A stretch of DNA of 42,460 nt from Reticulascus tulasneorum (GCA_001557505.1 LSAX01000019.1:1-42460), one strand, 5' to 3'. Positions 9,858 to 21,784 are shown, counted from the stretch's first letter. The notes: generated by a model not told the origin, from the letters alone. Made by a program: numbers and translations.

Positions 9858-10490
9858 ATGATTATGATTTTAATTCTATTTTTATTACTTTCTAATGCCG
9901 TCACTTTAAGACGAGATATAGCTATACTTTTTAATAGAGTAGCTTTATTAGCTTTAGTATATTGTATTTTACAAGATACAATGAGTTTATCTATTATAAG
10001 TAAAGGTATAGGGTTACACGGGGGTTTACTTCATGTAACTAATATTACACAAATCTTTCATATATTTATTTTCTTAATAAGTATATTAATTATACAATTA
10101 ACAAGTTTTTATCCTAGAAAAATCTGAGTATCAAAATTTGCTTCTTTAAAAAATCTCTTATTTAAACAATTTGTTTTAAATTCTAAAATAAATAATATAA
10201 ATAAGGCAGGTGAACATTTAAAAATTATCGAATATCCTTTAATTCTATTATTTATTCTTTTAGGTGCAGTTTTTTTAATATCAAGTAATGATTTAGTTTC
10301 TATTTTTCTTTCAATAGAATTACAAAGTTATGGTTTATATATACTAATACTATATATAGAAATTCTGAATTATCTACAACTGGGGTTTAATTTATTTTTT
10401 GTTAAGCTAATTATTTTATTTTACTAGGTACTAGTTTATTATATACTAATTCAGTACTACTAATTTAATGTTTATATGTAATTAATAGTA
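9858..10490 (+). pseudogene. nad2: NADH dehydrogenase subunit 2, 5' third only, cut at the fold
   Basis: N-terminal part of the complex I inner-membrane subunit ND2. The frame is open from the ATG at 9858 through about residue 163, with TGA as Trp. Family segments include [32 protein letters not shown] and [19 protein letters not shown]. Beyond 10347 nad2-like sequence goes on to about 10490 but in shifting frames with several deletions. A complete fungal ND2 is over 500 residues, so roughly two thirds are missing. The upstream tRNA cluster is the normal neighbour. The cut coincides with fold-back junction 1, so this is a boundary effect, not a decayed gene. Confidence 0.88.
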
Positions 10491-10592
10491 TAATGATTTA
10501 ATATAATTTCATTTGATACGTAACAACATTCTATAATTGGCTAGCTTCTAACCGCAACTAGCCCGGGTAGGGTATAGTAAGGGGCAGAGTAC
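10348..10592. other. Fold-back junction 1 (asymmetric spacer in nad2)
   Basis: The two arms stop matching at 10347 and 10593. The left part of the spacer (to about 10490) still reads as nad2: in shifting frames one finds fragments such as [24 protein letters not shown] and GLYVINSI, separated by deletions. The right part (about 10500-10592) matches no gene I recognise. At 10516-10524 there is ATACGTAAC, which resembles part of a nanopore ligation adapter as I remember it, but nine bases is weak. The junction shows that nad2 is cut here, not completed. Confidence 0.8.
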
Positions 10593-11059
10593 TTAGTATA
10601 TATAAACCATAACTTTGTAATTCTATTGAAAGAAAATAGAAACTAAATCATTACTTGATATTAAAAAAACTGGATAAATAATAGAATTAAAGGATATTCG
10701 ATAATTTTTAAATGTTCAATTATATTATTTATTTTAGAATTTAAAACAAATTGTTTAAATAAGAGATTTTTTAAAGAAGCAAATTTTGATACTCAGATTT
10801 TTCTAGATAAAAACTTGTTAATTGTATAATTAATATACTTATTAAGAAAATAAATATATGAAAGATTTGTGTAATATTAGTTACATGAAGTAAACCCCGT
10901 GTAACCTATACCTTTACTTATAATAGATAAACTCATTGTATCTTGTAAAATACAATATACTAAAGCTAATAAAGCTACTCTATTAAAAAGTATAGCTATA
11001 TCTCGTCTTAAAGTGACGGCATTAGAAAGTAATAAAAATAGAATTAAAATCATAATCAT
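10593..11059 (-). pseudogene. nad2: NADH dehydrogenase subunit 2, mirror 5' fragment, frameshifted
   Basis: Mirror of the nad2 start. It lacks one G in each of two G runs (10894-10897 and 10905-10906) and about nine bases near 10716, so the frame breaks after SIISKGIG. Matching to the other arm stops at 10593, just after LYILST. The errors grow toward the fold. Confidence 0.85.
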
Positions 11060-11104
11060 TTATATATATATATAACTTACTAAATATTAGAAAAATATTT
11101 GTTA

Positions 11105-11176
11105 ACCAGGAGGGAAAATCGAATTCCCATTTCTAACTCATGAAATTAGAGTTTTAACCTATTAAACTATCCGGGT
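11105..11176 (-). tRNA. trnM: tRNA-Met(CAU), mirror of third
   Basis: Same tRNA as 9741-9812, with the same acceptor mismatch. Confidence 0.9.
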
Positions 11177-11181
11177 GAAGG

Positions 11182-11254
11182 GTGGACACCCTGGATCGAA
11201 CAGGGAACATACTGTACCACAAACAGTCGATCTACCAATTGAACTATATCTACC
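11182..11254 (-). tRNA. trnH: tRNA-His(GUG), mirror copy
   Basis: Same tRNA as 9663-9735, with the same A-C acceptor mismatch. Confidence 0.9.
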
Positions 11255-11301
11255 ATTATTCCTTAAAAATATAAATTAAAAAAAAAAGATTTTTTTTAAT
11301 T

Positions 11302-11373
11302 TATGTTGAAGTGATTCGAACACTTAATAGTAAATATCAAAAATTTATGACTTACCCATTAGTCTACAACATA
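11302..11373 (-). tRNA. trnQ: tRNA-Gln(UUG), mirror copy
   Basis: Same tRNA as 9544-9615, on the other strand. Confidence 0.92.
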
Positions 11374-11447
11374 CAGTAGATTATATATGCTAGCTATAAG
11401 TAATCATTTTAATTTTTATTTAAGATAAATATAAATTTTAATAATTT

Positions 11448-11528
11448 ATAGGTGACAAGCATCGAACTTGCATAGTTTAAACTATTCCATCCTAAGTGGA
11501 ACCTGTATACCAATTCCAGCACACCCAT
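11448..11528 (-). tRNA. trnL: tRNA-Leu(UAG), mirror copy
   Basis: Same tRNA as 9389-9469, on the other strand. Confidence 0.92.
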
Positions 11529-11595
11529 TTTAATATATTATATAACGAGATTTTATCACAAAAAAAATCTATAAGTTAAATAATATATTTTCTTT

Positions 11596-11665
11596 GGAGA
11601 TATCAGGTATCGAACCTGAATTAATTACTTGCAAAGCAACAGTTTTACCATTAAACCATATCCCC
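11596..11665 (-). tRNA. trnA: tRNA-Ala(UGC), mirror copy
   Basis: Same tRNA as 9252-9321, on the other strand. Confidence 0.92.
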
Positions 11666-11722
11666 TTGTTATGCAAAACTTTGATTTAACTAAGAGTAAA
11701 TATAATTAATATTTAAAAAATT

Positions 11723-11794
11723 GCTCGTGATAAGACTTGAACTTATAACCAAAATAGCTTCAATATTTTGCTCTACCAATTGAGCTTCACGAAC
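11723..11794 (-). tRNA. trnF: tRNA-Phe(GAA), mirror copy
   Basis: Same tRNA as 9123-9194, on the other strand. Confidence 0.92.
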
Positions 11795-11915
11795 TTATAA
11801 ACTAGATAAAAAGATTTAATGTAAAAAATAATAATTTTTTAATTAGTAATAAATTTTTTTTATAATTCTAGCATAAAAATAGAATTAAACTAATTTTTTT
11901 AATTAATAAATTAAT

Positions 11916-11997
11916 ATCCAAAAAACGACTCGAACGTTTACGAAATTTCATCAGTATTGTTTAAGAATACACTGTCTACCTATTCCAGCATTCGGAT
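11916..11997 (-). tRNA. trnL: tRNA-Leu(UAA), mirror copy
   Basis: Same tRNA as 8918-8999, on the other strand. Confidence 0.92.
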
Positions 11998-12184
11998 TTA
12001 TTTTTAATTAAAAAACATTAAAGGATAAACTAGATTTATAAGATTAAAGTACTTTATTATAAATATAATTATAAGATATTACAAATTAGGTGCTAACTGG
12101 TATTAATAAAAATATATTGGTAATAATGTATAGTCTCAAGGTAAATATAATTAAAAAATACTCAAATCTGTTCTTTTAAACCAT

Positions 12185-12256
12185 AAGGCTAAAGTGACTT
12201 GAACACTTATAATTACTATCATGAGTAGTATACTTTACCTATTAAGTTATAGCCTC
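12185..12256 (-). tRNA. trnM: tRNA-Met(CAU), mirror of second
   Basis: Same tRNA as 8659-8730, on the other strand. Confidence 0.9.
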
Positions 12257-12264
12257 TTAAATAA

Positions 12265-12334
12265 TGCGGATAAAGGAATTGCACCAATATTTTTTGGTCA
12301 TGAGCCAAATATGTTACTATTACATTAACCCGCA
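12265..12334 (-). tRNA. trnM: tRNA-Met(CAU), mirror of first
   Basis: Same tRNA as 8581-8650, on the other strand. Confidence 0.9.
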
Positions 12335-12338
12335 TATT

Positions 12339-12410
12339 AGACTAGGCGGGGTTCGAACCCGCGTATATAACATTGAAAGAGTTATGTCTTTACCACTTGA
12401 CTACTAATCC
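12339..12410 (-). tRNA. trnE: tRNA-Glu(UUC), mirror copy
   Basis: Same tRNA as 8505-8576, on the other strand. Confidence 0.92.
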
Positions 12411-12417
12411 TTAAAAA

Positions 12418-12487
12418 GCCTAGTGAAAGGATCGCACTTTCGTATATTGATTACAAAACAATCACATTACTACTATGTTAACCAGAC
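12418..12487 (-). tRNA. trnT: tRNA-Thr(UGU), mirror copy
   Basis: Same tRNA as 8428-8497, on the other strand. Confidence 0.82.
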
Positions 12488-13107
12488 GTAAGATATATTA
12501 ATAAATAGTTATTAAAATTAAATAAAATAATTAAATAAAATATATAATTAAATTATTTAACTGTAAATTAGTACTTTGTATCTATATATCTCTAGATTTT
12601 TACAAACAAAGCCTATAATTGTAATATTATGATATCATTATATTACAAACGTAATAATATATTACGTATGTTAGAAATATCTTAAGGTAAGTTTCGTACC
12701 TATATGCTTTCAGTACTTCTCTTTAACTAACTTAGCTTTCCTGCCGTGCTTATATCATATATTTACTTAAGTGAAGATAACATCCCTTACAAAAAATTTT
12801 TTCATAATAAATTAATATTGGGCATATAAACAACAGGTAAACCATAGGTTAATAATAATCTTAACATTTTTAGGTGTTAAGCTTCCCGTTCCTTTCGTAC
12901 AAGGGTTAATCCTTATTCTATTCAAATTCCCTCTAGAAGATAGAAACCATACTGTCTCACGACGTATTTAACCCAGCTCATGTAACTTTTTAATCGACGA
13001 ACAGTCGTACCCTACATAGTTTCTGCATCCATGAGGATAAGTTAAGCCGACATCGAGGTGCCAAACCGCGCACTCATTTTGTACACTCTTGCGCAAATTA
13101 GCCTGTT

Positions 13108-14984
13108 CTACATGTTATCATAATAAAATTTTATTTCCATTTTTCACAAAATGGTTCAGACTATGTCTTCATTTTTATTTTTATGTATACTTAAACTGTA
13201 ATTTATATATAATTATTTACCACTTACTCACCCTTTAACTGCAAAAGATCCAACACGACGTTTTGATTGTGATAATGAATAAGAAAGATTAGGTTTAAAA
13301 AACCCTCTATAAGTTACTGTAGATAAACTTTTAAAAGAAGAATCTATATCTTTTAATCCACCTTTTCAATTTAATTTAAAAACAGCTCTATCCGCTCTAT
13401 AACGTCTAGTTAATCTACCTTTAACTTCTAATCTTATACCCGCCATATTTTTATATTTAATAGAATTAAATATAATTTTAGATAAGTTTTTATGAAGAAC
13501 TTCTTCCGGTGTAATATATTTTTTTGTTATTTTTGTAATAGTAGAAAAATCAGAAGGACATAACTCTTTTAATGCCATTATAGCTTCTGGAGATCTGTAC
13601 TTAAATTGTTCAGGTATTACATCAATAATTTCTTTAGATATTATTTCAACAGTTTTTTTTATTTCTTTAGGATTATATAACTCTTCTTTTAATAATTGAT
13701 CTAAGTTAGTTAGACCTTTTTTTTTTAAATTGATACTATCCATAATAGTGATTAAGCTCAAATTTGGATATTTATTTTCTAATAAAGAAAAATCTTTTTT
13801 TTTATTAGTTTTACCTCTTTCCATAATCAAATTTACTTTAGGTAAACGTGCTCTATTCAAAAGACCATTTATTCCTTGAAGTACTTTTGTTTTTTGTCTT
13901 TTCAATTTTAAAGATAATGTTTGAGTAAATATATCAGGGTTAAATGTAACAGATTTTAAATTTATTATATTAAATTCAAGTTCCTGATTAAAAGTTTTTA
14001 ATAAAATTTTATTTAATTTATTTAAATAAGTTTCTTCAAATTTAAATTTATTTAAAAAGTAATTTAATTGATATACTCTTAAAACTTTCAGCTCTTCAGA
14101 ATATAAATACTTTATTGTTCTACTTAAATATAATCTTAAATATAAATTTGACCATTTTAAGGACTTGCTTAAAAAGTTATATTTATATAAAAAAAGTTTT
14201 TTCTTATCTTCTAAACTTTTATAAAAATTAAAATTCTTTTCTTTTAAAGATAAATCAAAATTATTAGAGTTTAATTTAACAATTTTTTCTATTCTTGTAT
14301 ATAATGAAGAATATCAAGAATTTAATACTTCACTTCTTAAATATACAGAATAGTGATTATATTTTTTTTGTAAAAGTTTTTTTCCTATATTCATAGTATA
14401 TAAAGTAATTTTAATTTTAGAATTAGTATGTTTTGTTTCTATTTTACTTACATAAATTCTTCTTAAATAAAAACGTCTTTTTTTATATGCTCCGTTTTTA
14501 GAATCAATAAATCTATCATTTTTAAAATATAAATTAAAATAATTTTGAATTATTTTATTTGTATTAATAGTATCCATGTGTACATTTTTAACTCTATTTT
14601 TATAAAATGAATAGATAGTATTTTTTCATTCTTTAGATACTGGAGGTAAATATCTAATTTTTCCTACATCACTTGTTCTAGTATTAAAAGGCATTAACTT
14701 ATACTTATTATTAAGGTTAGAATCAAAAATATGAAGATTTGTATTTTTCTTTTGCATAGTTATCTAAGATTTGATTTAATTTTATTTTTTTTCGTAAGTA
14801 TACATAATAAAAATGTTGGGTGTTAAAAAGGATTATTGTTAGCATAACTCACCTTATAGTCGTTGAACGATTTTATCTCATATTTTTATGCTAAGATAAA
14901 TTTCGCTTCAAATTTACTTATATAAGTAATTCTTGAAATTAACCCAATATGTTATCAATAATTAAAAATTATTGAAGGACAAAC
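13108..14984 (-). other. Group I intron in rnl, mirror copy
   Basis: Same length (1877 bp) and the same exon junctions as 5931-7807, on the other strand. Confidence 0.9.
13213..14757 (-). CDS. rps3: Ribosomal protein S3, mirror copy (intact)
   Basis: The same 1545 nt gene as 6158-7702, with identical length and no frameshift. It is one of the genes intact in both arms, although it contains many A runs. Confidence 0.9.
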
Positions 14985-17642
14985 ATCCCTAGCGTAGCTT
15001 TTCCAATAATCCAAGATCTTTCCTTTTTGCATCTTGTGATCCTATGCCCTGCTTACGCAACTGTAAGATTTGTTGTTAATCAAACAGTAAGGCAAGATTT
15101 AGCCGTTGAGCTTTTTAAGTATTATACATAATTATTACGATGTAATAAATATAAAAATATTAGAAAAAAATTCATAATATTTTCTCTCTACTTCTAATTT
15201 CTTTTTAGATAAAATCTTACCTAACTTCGATACATAACCCACGCGATAATAAAAAAATTACGGTGGGTATGCACAATTGTATAAGATAAAATAAAGTAAA
15301 ACTACATAAAATCACAAACATCTATATAATTCAATCCTTACAACATGTAATTAAACATAATTATAATTCAATCCTCATAACATCTAATTTTTAGACACAC
15401 CCATTTACTCTTTATGGGGTCTGTGCCCCACATAAACTGTCTCCTAACAATAGTTCCTTCCCTAAGGCTACTTATATTAAATAAGTTAAACTAGGTTAAC
15501 TCTTACTTCAAAAGAAATAAGGATAAATTCTGAAATATGGTAAAATAATAAAGGATTTTCATTTTTATTTTATCAATATACCTTATAATCTAAAATCTTT
15601 TTAGCCATACTTTATAATTAGTAACAGTAAAGCTGCATAGGGTCTTCTCGTCTAACTAGAGGTAAACTGTATCTGCACAGCTATTCCAATTTCACTGAGT
15701 CAATCATAGAGACAGCTGTTGTATCGTTACATCATTCATGCAAGACCGCATTTAACGGCCAAGGCATTTCGCTACCTTAGGACCCTCACGTTAAGGCCGC
15801 CATTAACCGGGGGTTCCGTCAAAACCAAATTTTTTTACCCAATTTGATTTCTCTGTTAACCAGCCGGGATCGGGCAGACATCACACTCAATACTTAGATT
15901 TTTCATCTTTTAGCGAAGTGCTGTGTTTTAATTAAACAGTCGTACAACATTATTTTATGCTTCTTCCTTTTTACTTGATATTAATCAAGATTAATGAGCT
16001 CTCCTTATCCCGAAGTTACGGTAGTCAATTTGCCGAGTTCCTTTATGATTGTTATCTCATTTACGCCTTCGTATTCTCTACTAACTTACTTGTTTCAGTT
16101 TCTAGGTACGGTTATTTTCTCATATTTTTTTACTCCACTCATCTATTGAGTTTATTGTGTTTCATATAATATTATTTACTTTTTTTCCAGCACATTCTTC
16201 ACTTAGAAATGTTGTCAATTAGTAAAAAAAGATTTACTCATCGTTCAAACCTTTAGATTTTAAACTTAGAGGCCGTTACTTAATTAGAGCCATAAGCTTT
16301 AGGCGGAGGATTTTTATTTCCTTCTTATTCGTTACTCATGTCACCATTCTCACTTGAATTCTTTGTTATATATTTCTTTAAAAAAGAAATATCTTAATTT
16401 AATTCAATGTTCTGCTACCCCATAAAATTACGATAATATATTTATATATAGTAAAATATGGACAAGGTGTCGGTATATAGTTTAGATCCGTTAAATTTTT
16501 GATGCTTTTAAACCTTAACAAGCGCTCTGCTACGAGATCTTCAAATTATGACTGCTTCTAAGCCCATCTCCTTGTCGACTTTAATAAAAACCTTCTTAAT
16601 TTCACTTAACTAATAATTTTGGAACCTTAACTCTTGTTCTGGGCTGTTTCCCTTTTGACATACAACCTTATCATTCTATGTCCGATAATCCAAGATCCAT
16701 CTTTGCCATTCCGAGTCTACATACTCACCGATAAAATCATCACGATCCCCCGATATGCACAAAATAAAAATATAGTTTTATAATTACTTAAAAAATAACT
16801 TTAAAATTTTTATATCTTGCCTGAGATTAAATTCTGTACCTGCTAAGATGTTACTCAGATTGCCTACTGTTATAGGTTTCGCAGAAAACCAGCTATCCTA
16901 GTCAGTGTTGTCTTTCACTTACCTACCACGATTCTTCGGATATCTTTGCTACGATATACCGTTCGGACTTTTATAATCCTGATCATGGTAAAATCACCAG
17001 GCTTCGGGTCTAACTTTAGACACTTTTCATTATTTTAATGATTGGTTTATCTACGCTTATACTCGCATCTAATGTTAACTAGGTGACCCATTATGCAAAA
17101 GGTACGTTCTTACTTACTAATTTAGCTTGAACTGCTTATAAAATTACTATTTCAAATCAAATTCCCTCACGGTACTCTGTTCACTATTGCTTATGTATTA
17201 TATTTAGCCTTTGAGGAAGGTTCCCCATTAAATTCAAACAGTTTTTTGACCATTTTACTTATTAAATTATAGGCTGTTCTATTTTCACTCACGCTAATAA
17301 TAGAATCTCTTTTGATTTCTTTTCCTAAAGTTACTAAGATATTTCAATTCACTTCGTTAATTATTTGATTTCTCTTAGAGTATATATTTATGATTAAATT
17401 AAAATAAATAAATTTAATTACTCTTTAATACATAGCTTAGATATCCTTAATAATTTCTTTATATACTTATATATAAATATATATATATATATATTCTATA
17501 TCCGTTACATTTCTATTAAATCTAGGTATTATATATTCCTTTAAAAACATAAGATTTTTTTCTTTTTATTATTTAAATTTTTATATAAATTTCCTATTTA
17601 TAGTCTCAGGTTACATAAATTTACATTCATATTACTTTATTT

Positions 17643-17714
17643 CAGATTATTCAGATTTGAACTGAACTATTCTCCTACCCAAAAGGAGTTCCTAACCATC
17701 CCGGACCTAATCTG
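17643..17714 (-). tRNA. trnP: tRNA-Pro(UGG), mirror copy
   Basis: Same tRNA as 3199-3270, on the other strand. Confidence 0.93.
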
Positions 17715-17918
17715 TGTCTATACTAATTTGATTTATAATTACTAAAATAGTATTTATTTTTATATAGCTTACCTGATTTATTAGAATTTTCTTTATAAAT
17801 TTTAGGTTTATCATTATAAGCATTAGAGTAAGATACAATAGGAATGATTTTTTTATTACTCTTTATCCTATATTTTTAATTAATATTTGTTTAAAAAGAA
17901 GCAAGATCTTCTAAATAC

Positions 17919-18002
17919 AGAGAATGCAGGATTCGAACCCACGGTGATTTTCATCACAATTAGACTCAAGTTAACCGCTTTAGACCACTCAGCCAATTCT
18001 CT
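17919..18002 (-). tRNA. trnS: tRNA-Ser(UGA), mirror copy
   Basis: Same tRNA as 2911-2994, on the other strand. Confidence 0.93.
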
Positions 18003-18021
18003 TTTTGACGAACTAAACGCC

Positions 18022-18048
18022 AAATGTATCCTTAATAAGGATACATTT
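18022..18048 (-). other. Long near-perfect hairpin, mirror copy
   Basis: Same hairpin as 2864-2891, on the other strand, just upstream of trnS(UGA). Confidence 0.65.
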
Positions 18049-18290
18049 TAACCTACTAAATCCTGGAACTTTAGGTTTATTTTTCATATAATAAATATTA
18101 AAAACCTTTTAAGCCACGCATAATTTTTTCTTATGTATAAGTAAGAAAAATAATAATTACCTTAATTAAGGCAATTCTTTATATTCTAACTTAGATAAAC
18201 CAGTTGTTGATATATTAACCTATTTTTTAATATACTTGTATTATTATTAATACTTCTATAAATTTTAATTCTTTATTAAATTAAAATTTA

Positions 18291-19690
18291 TTATCTTATT
18301 TCCGGCATTTCATATTTCTTTCTAAGATGATGTTCATTAAGTAAATGTATTATTACAGATCCTTTATTTATTGGAGTAAAAGGAGGAGAAACTATTTCTG
18401 TCTCTATTTTGCTAGCACCCTGTTTATAAAAGATTAGCCGGTTTTGATGACTTACTTTGTGAGGGTTATAAAGTTCATATCTGAAACCTCAATCAGCCGG
18501 AACTTTTACAAAAAAATTCTCGTTGTTAGCTATTATCCTAACAGTATGAGGTAATTTTACATCTTCTATTAACATATGAGATATATGTCTTGTTATACCA
18601 TTTACAGTTTCTTCACTACCTATTCAAGGTACAGGAGGAAAAATTGAATCATTATAAGCAATCATGTCTTCTAATCTTTCAAAGGAACCGGTAAACATAT
18701 AAATTGATGTCAAAGAAGTCATATTCGCAGTACTAAATATAGTATGATATGGAATAAGGAAAGATACATGTGCATTAGAATCTGTAGAAACAGCATATAA
18801 ATCTTTTAATAAACCCGCCTCGTGTGCTCTAAAATGTGCACGAGCATTAGCAAAATACCCAAGAATTTCTCTATCATTTGAAGTAAAAACTCCGGGATCA
18901 ATATTACCTGTTCCATAAAAAAACCCAATAGGCATTTGATTAGTATTAGGGTATACTACATTAATCATGTCATTTGGAGGAGTAGTGGCTCTTCCGGGTT
19001 CTTGAAGATAATGAATATAAGGTGAATAATCATCTAAATGAGTCTTAAATATGTTTATAAAACCATCTTTAAAAAAAATATTAAAGTTTTCTTCAAATAA
19101 ATAAAGAAATATTGTAATATTTAAACAACAAGCCATACTATCAGCTAAATCCGGGAAAACTTGAGCTATTAGTGGAATAATATAAAGTTTATTAAAAAAC
19201 GAAGTAAAATTGCAATTATGTATATACACATATACATTTGTATAAATAATCATTTATTTGATCAAATTTTATCAAGATATTCTGTTATTATACCCATAAA
19301 TAGTAAAAAAAAAATAAAATTTGAAATTACGTTTATTATTATTAATAATAGTAGAATATACAAATAATAAGGAAGGCTATTTAAAATTTCAATTGAATTT
19401 AAACATCAACCTATTAAATACATAATAAAAGATCATTTTAATAGCATAAGTAACTTCTTTTTTCAAGTTAAAGGTACTAATTTTTCTCCTTTAATACGTT
19501 TATCTAGTATATTTCTTCTTTCTTGAAAAAAGAAAATAGTAGAAATAAATCATGACGATCAAAGTAACATGTTAATTAAAGATATAGTTATGTCTTTATA
19601 TTCGAAGAACTGTGGGATATAATCAAAAAGTATATCAATGCCTAATTTTATAATGAAAGGATTAATTATTAGAAAAGTAGTTAATATCAT
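18291..19690 (-). CDS. orfA, mirror copy with one-base frameshift
   Basis: Copy of 1222-2622, but 1400 nt instead of 1401. The A run at 19194-19199 has six A where the other strand has seven T (1713-1719), which breaks the frame inside RFFNK. The rest is the same, so this is most likely a consensus error and not a real pseudogene. Confidence 0.8.
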
Positions 19691-19783
19691 ATATAAGTAT
19701 TTATGTTTTGAAAAAAGTATAATTAAATTTATTTAACAATGAGCCAAGCGTTAAGTATATATTATTATATTGGTATATACTTT

Positions 19784-19854
19784 AATTCTTCCAAGAATCG
19801 AACTTGGATATCATTCTTATCAAAAATGCACTTTAACCATTAAGTCAAAAAATT
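19784..19854 (-). tRNA. trnI: tRNA-Ile(GAU), mirror copy
   Basis: Same tRNA as 1057-1127, on the other strand. Confidence 0.92.
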
Positions 19855-19879
19855 TAAATTATTTGAAATATATACAAAA

Positions 19880-19949
19880 GCCTTTAAGATGAATCGAACA
19901 TCTATCATAATATTAACAGTATTAGGCTCTACCATTGAGCTATAAAAGC
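19880..19949 (-). tRNA. trnN: tRNA-Asn(GUU), mirror copy
   Basis: Same tRNA as 962-1031, on the other strand. Confidence 0.93.
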
Positions 19950-19980
19950 TTATATAAAATCAACTAAAAACTTATAGACA

Positions 19981-20050
19981 AGAGTACTCAGACTTGAACT
20001 AAGAATTTGGAGGTTGAAGCTCCATGCTATTACCAATTAAACTACACTCT
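19981..20050 (-). tRNA. trnW: tRNA-Trp(UCA), mirror copy
   Basis: Same tRNA as 861-930. The A run just before it is one base longer in this copy. Confidence 0.93.
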
Positions 20051-20136
20051 TTTTTTTTAATAATTTCATTATATATTATATTATCCAAATTTAATTATGA
20101 AGTATATGAATTTTATAAACAATATAAATTAAAATA

Positions 20137-20207
20137 AGAGATAAGTGATTTGAACACTTAGCCTACTGTGTGTAAAACAGTCACTCTACCATTGAGTTAA
20201 TCTCTCT
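20137..20207 (-). tRNA. trnV: tRNA-Val(UAC), mirror copy
   Basis: Same tRNA as 705-775, with the same G-A acceptor mismatch, so the mismatch is not a random error in one copy. Confidence 0.92.
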
Positions 20208-20226
20208 AATTTAACCTCCCAAATAA

Positions 20227-20262
20227 CTACCACTGGAAATATAAATTTAAATTTAATAGAAT
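20227..20262. other. Short spacer between trnV and trnG, no gene
   Basis: Short AT-rich stretch between two tRNA genes; short open frames crossing it overlap trnG and are not supported as genes. Confidence 0.5.
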
Positions 20263-20333
20263 ACAATCAGTCGGGCTCGGACCGACAATTATCCGGTGGA
20301 AACGGATGAGCTTACCAATTAACTTATGATTGC
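20263..20333 (-). tRNA. trnG: tRNA-Gly(UCC), mirror copy
   Basis: Identical to the + strand copy at 579-649, with acceptor GCAATCA/TGATTGT and anticodon UCC. It follows the intact orfC. Confidence 0.93.
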
Positions 20334-20479
20334 TATTATTACTTTTAATAAAAAACTTCATAATTGAAATTATCAACTCCGTCACTAATACGTCTACAAC
20401 ATTTATTATATACCGTATTAAAACAAAAGCCAAATTAACTCTATATTATATGAATTATTTTTTAAGTAAAAAATATTCA

Positions 20480-21784
20480 TTATCTAAACCTATGCATCTC
20501 ATATTTATGTCTAAGATTTTCCGTATGAACCATGTAGGCTATATTATTTCCTTCAATTTTTGCAGCTATGCTGGGGCCAACTAAATTTAATCGTATATAA
20601 TCCTCACCACGTTTAAAGAAAATAGTATTTAATCTATGAAGACGACTATTTGGATTATAAAGTTCATACCGTACTGGATGAGTCCCTCTTTTTATCACAT
20701 AAAAATTAGTATTATTTTCCACTATAGTACTAGTTTGCACCATCTTTATATCCGCTACATGAATAAAAGATTTATACATCTCTTCATTAAGCCTTTCTCT
20801 TACGCTACCTCCTACTCAGGGTATACCTGGATTACAGTCCCGATTATGATTAATCATTTCTTCTTTTGTATTAAATGTACCACTTACAGAATAAACGCTC
20901 AGTTCAGGTCCATCATTTAGATATATATCTTTATAAGGGATTACCTTATATGAGTTAACATGTGGGTTTTTTGTAAAAGCATATAATTGTTCTCATTGAC
21001 TACGCATACTATGTTGTTGACTAGAAAATAAAAATGAAAGTACCTTGGCATCCGCTACAGTGATAAATAGATCTTTAATAGCTTCTGCTCCCTCTAACCC
21101 TTCTGGGGGTAATGAATAGAAAGGTTTACTCCACTTAGTTATTAACTCCCTAACGCTTAATACTTCATCCGCGGAACAAAAAGCAACGCAGTCATCTATT
21201 CCTCATCCAGGAGGAGATACAGGTTTAGTTCCTGATTTAAGATAAAAAATATCATATAAAGATAAATGCATTACTCCAAATAAATAGACGAATAAGGTAG
21301 TATCTAAACAAAATTTCATATTGTTAGCTAAATCCGGAAATTTTAGTCCTATTAAGGGGATTAAAATTAATTTATTTAAAAAACGAACCATAAAACCTAT
21401 TGTATAACTATACATTAATATTTTAATAAAAATTCGTTTATTAGACCATAGCCTAATAAAAGCATTTTTTATTTTTAATAAGATATTAGCAAAATATAAT
21501 TTAGGTTTGCGGCTAAAAATTAAGATTAATATTATTCCACAATTTAATAAGAGATAATAAGATCAAGGAAAAACTAAAAAATAGTCCATACAATTTAGAG
21601 ATCAGCCTAATAAATACATATTTATTGATCATTTTAATAAGATAAAAATTTTTTCTCCTAAAGATAAACATATATCTTCTTGATTTTTAGTTTCTATAGA
21701 AATAGAGTGCTCTGCTCTATGTTTTTTTTCTAAAATAGAGAAGAGAATAGAAAAAAAATTTTTAATAAAAGAATTACAATACAT
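20480..21784 (-). CDS. orfC, intact unknown membrane protein (434 aa)
   Basis: Open for 434 codons with TGA as Trp; I do not recognise its function. The N-terminal ~140 residues are hydrophobic, with a motif at residues 51-61 (KWSINMYLLGW) and a membrane segment ending in RFLNK (134-138). A mainly soluble domain follows, with YELYNP at 373-378 and a basic C-terminus ending RFR. The same layout occurs in orfA and orfB, so it is a paralogous family. It contains no LAGLIDADG or GIY-YIG motif, so it is not an ordinary intron endonuclease. It lies between nad6 (start 123 bp after the nad6 stop) and trnG. The ATG was chosen because it is the first in-frame one. Bases 20916-21276 occur only here. 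Confidence 0.8.

Larger units (their letters stand above)
1..10347 (+). repeat. Inverted repeat arm A (rnl half of the unit, + strand)
   Basis: This arm is the reverse complement of 10593-20915 over its whole length. Pairing sums drift only from 20916 at the window start to 20940 at the fold, because of scattered small indels. It carries the 3' end of orfC, the tRNA groups, orfA, rnl with rps3, and the 5' part of nad2. Differences from the other arm are nearly all one-base homopolymer indels. Confidence 0.97.
12566..17624 (-). rRNA. rnl: Large subunit rRNA, mirror copy
   Basis: Mirror of 3290-8350, with the same intron at 13108-14984. Only about two bases differ in length. Ends are estimates. 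Confidence 0.92.
10593..20915 (-). repeat. Inverted repeat arm A' (mirror of arm A)
   Basis: Mirror of 1-10347, read on the - strand. The nad2 part next to the fold is the poorest match: it lacks about nine bases near 10716 and one G in each of two G runs near 10894-10906. The arm runs without a break into B' at 20916, so this strand holds the continuous unit. Confidence 0.97.

Noticed and set aside
10500..10592. A terminal protein-primed or telomere-like repeat at fold 1
   Set aside because: No tandem repeat or terminal inverted repeat of the usual linear mtDNA type is visible; the stretch is unique and looks like junction noise.
20330..20920. Two + strand open frames (20330-20584, 20636-20920) across orfC and trnG
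   Set aside because: They are antisense to the intact orfC and to trnG, which have better support.
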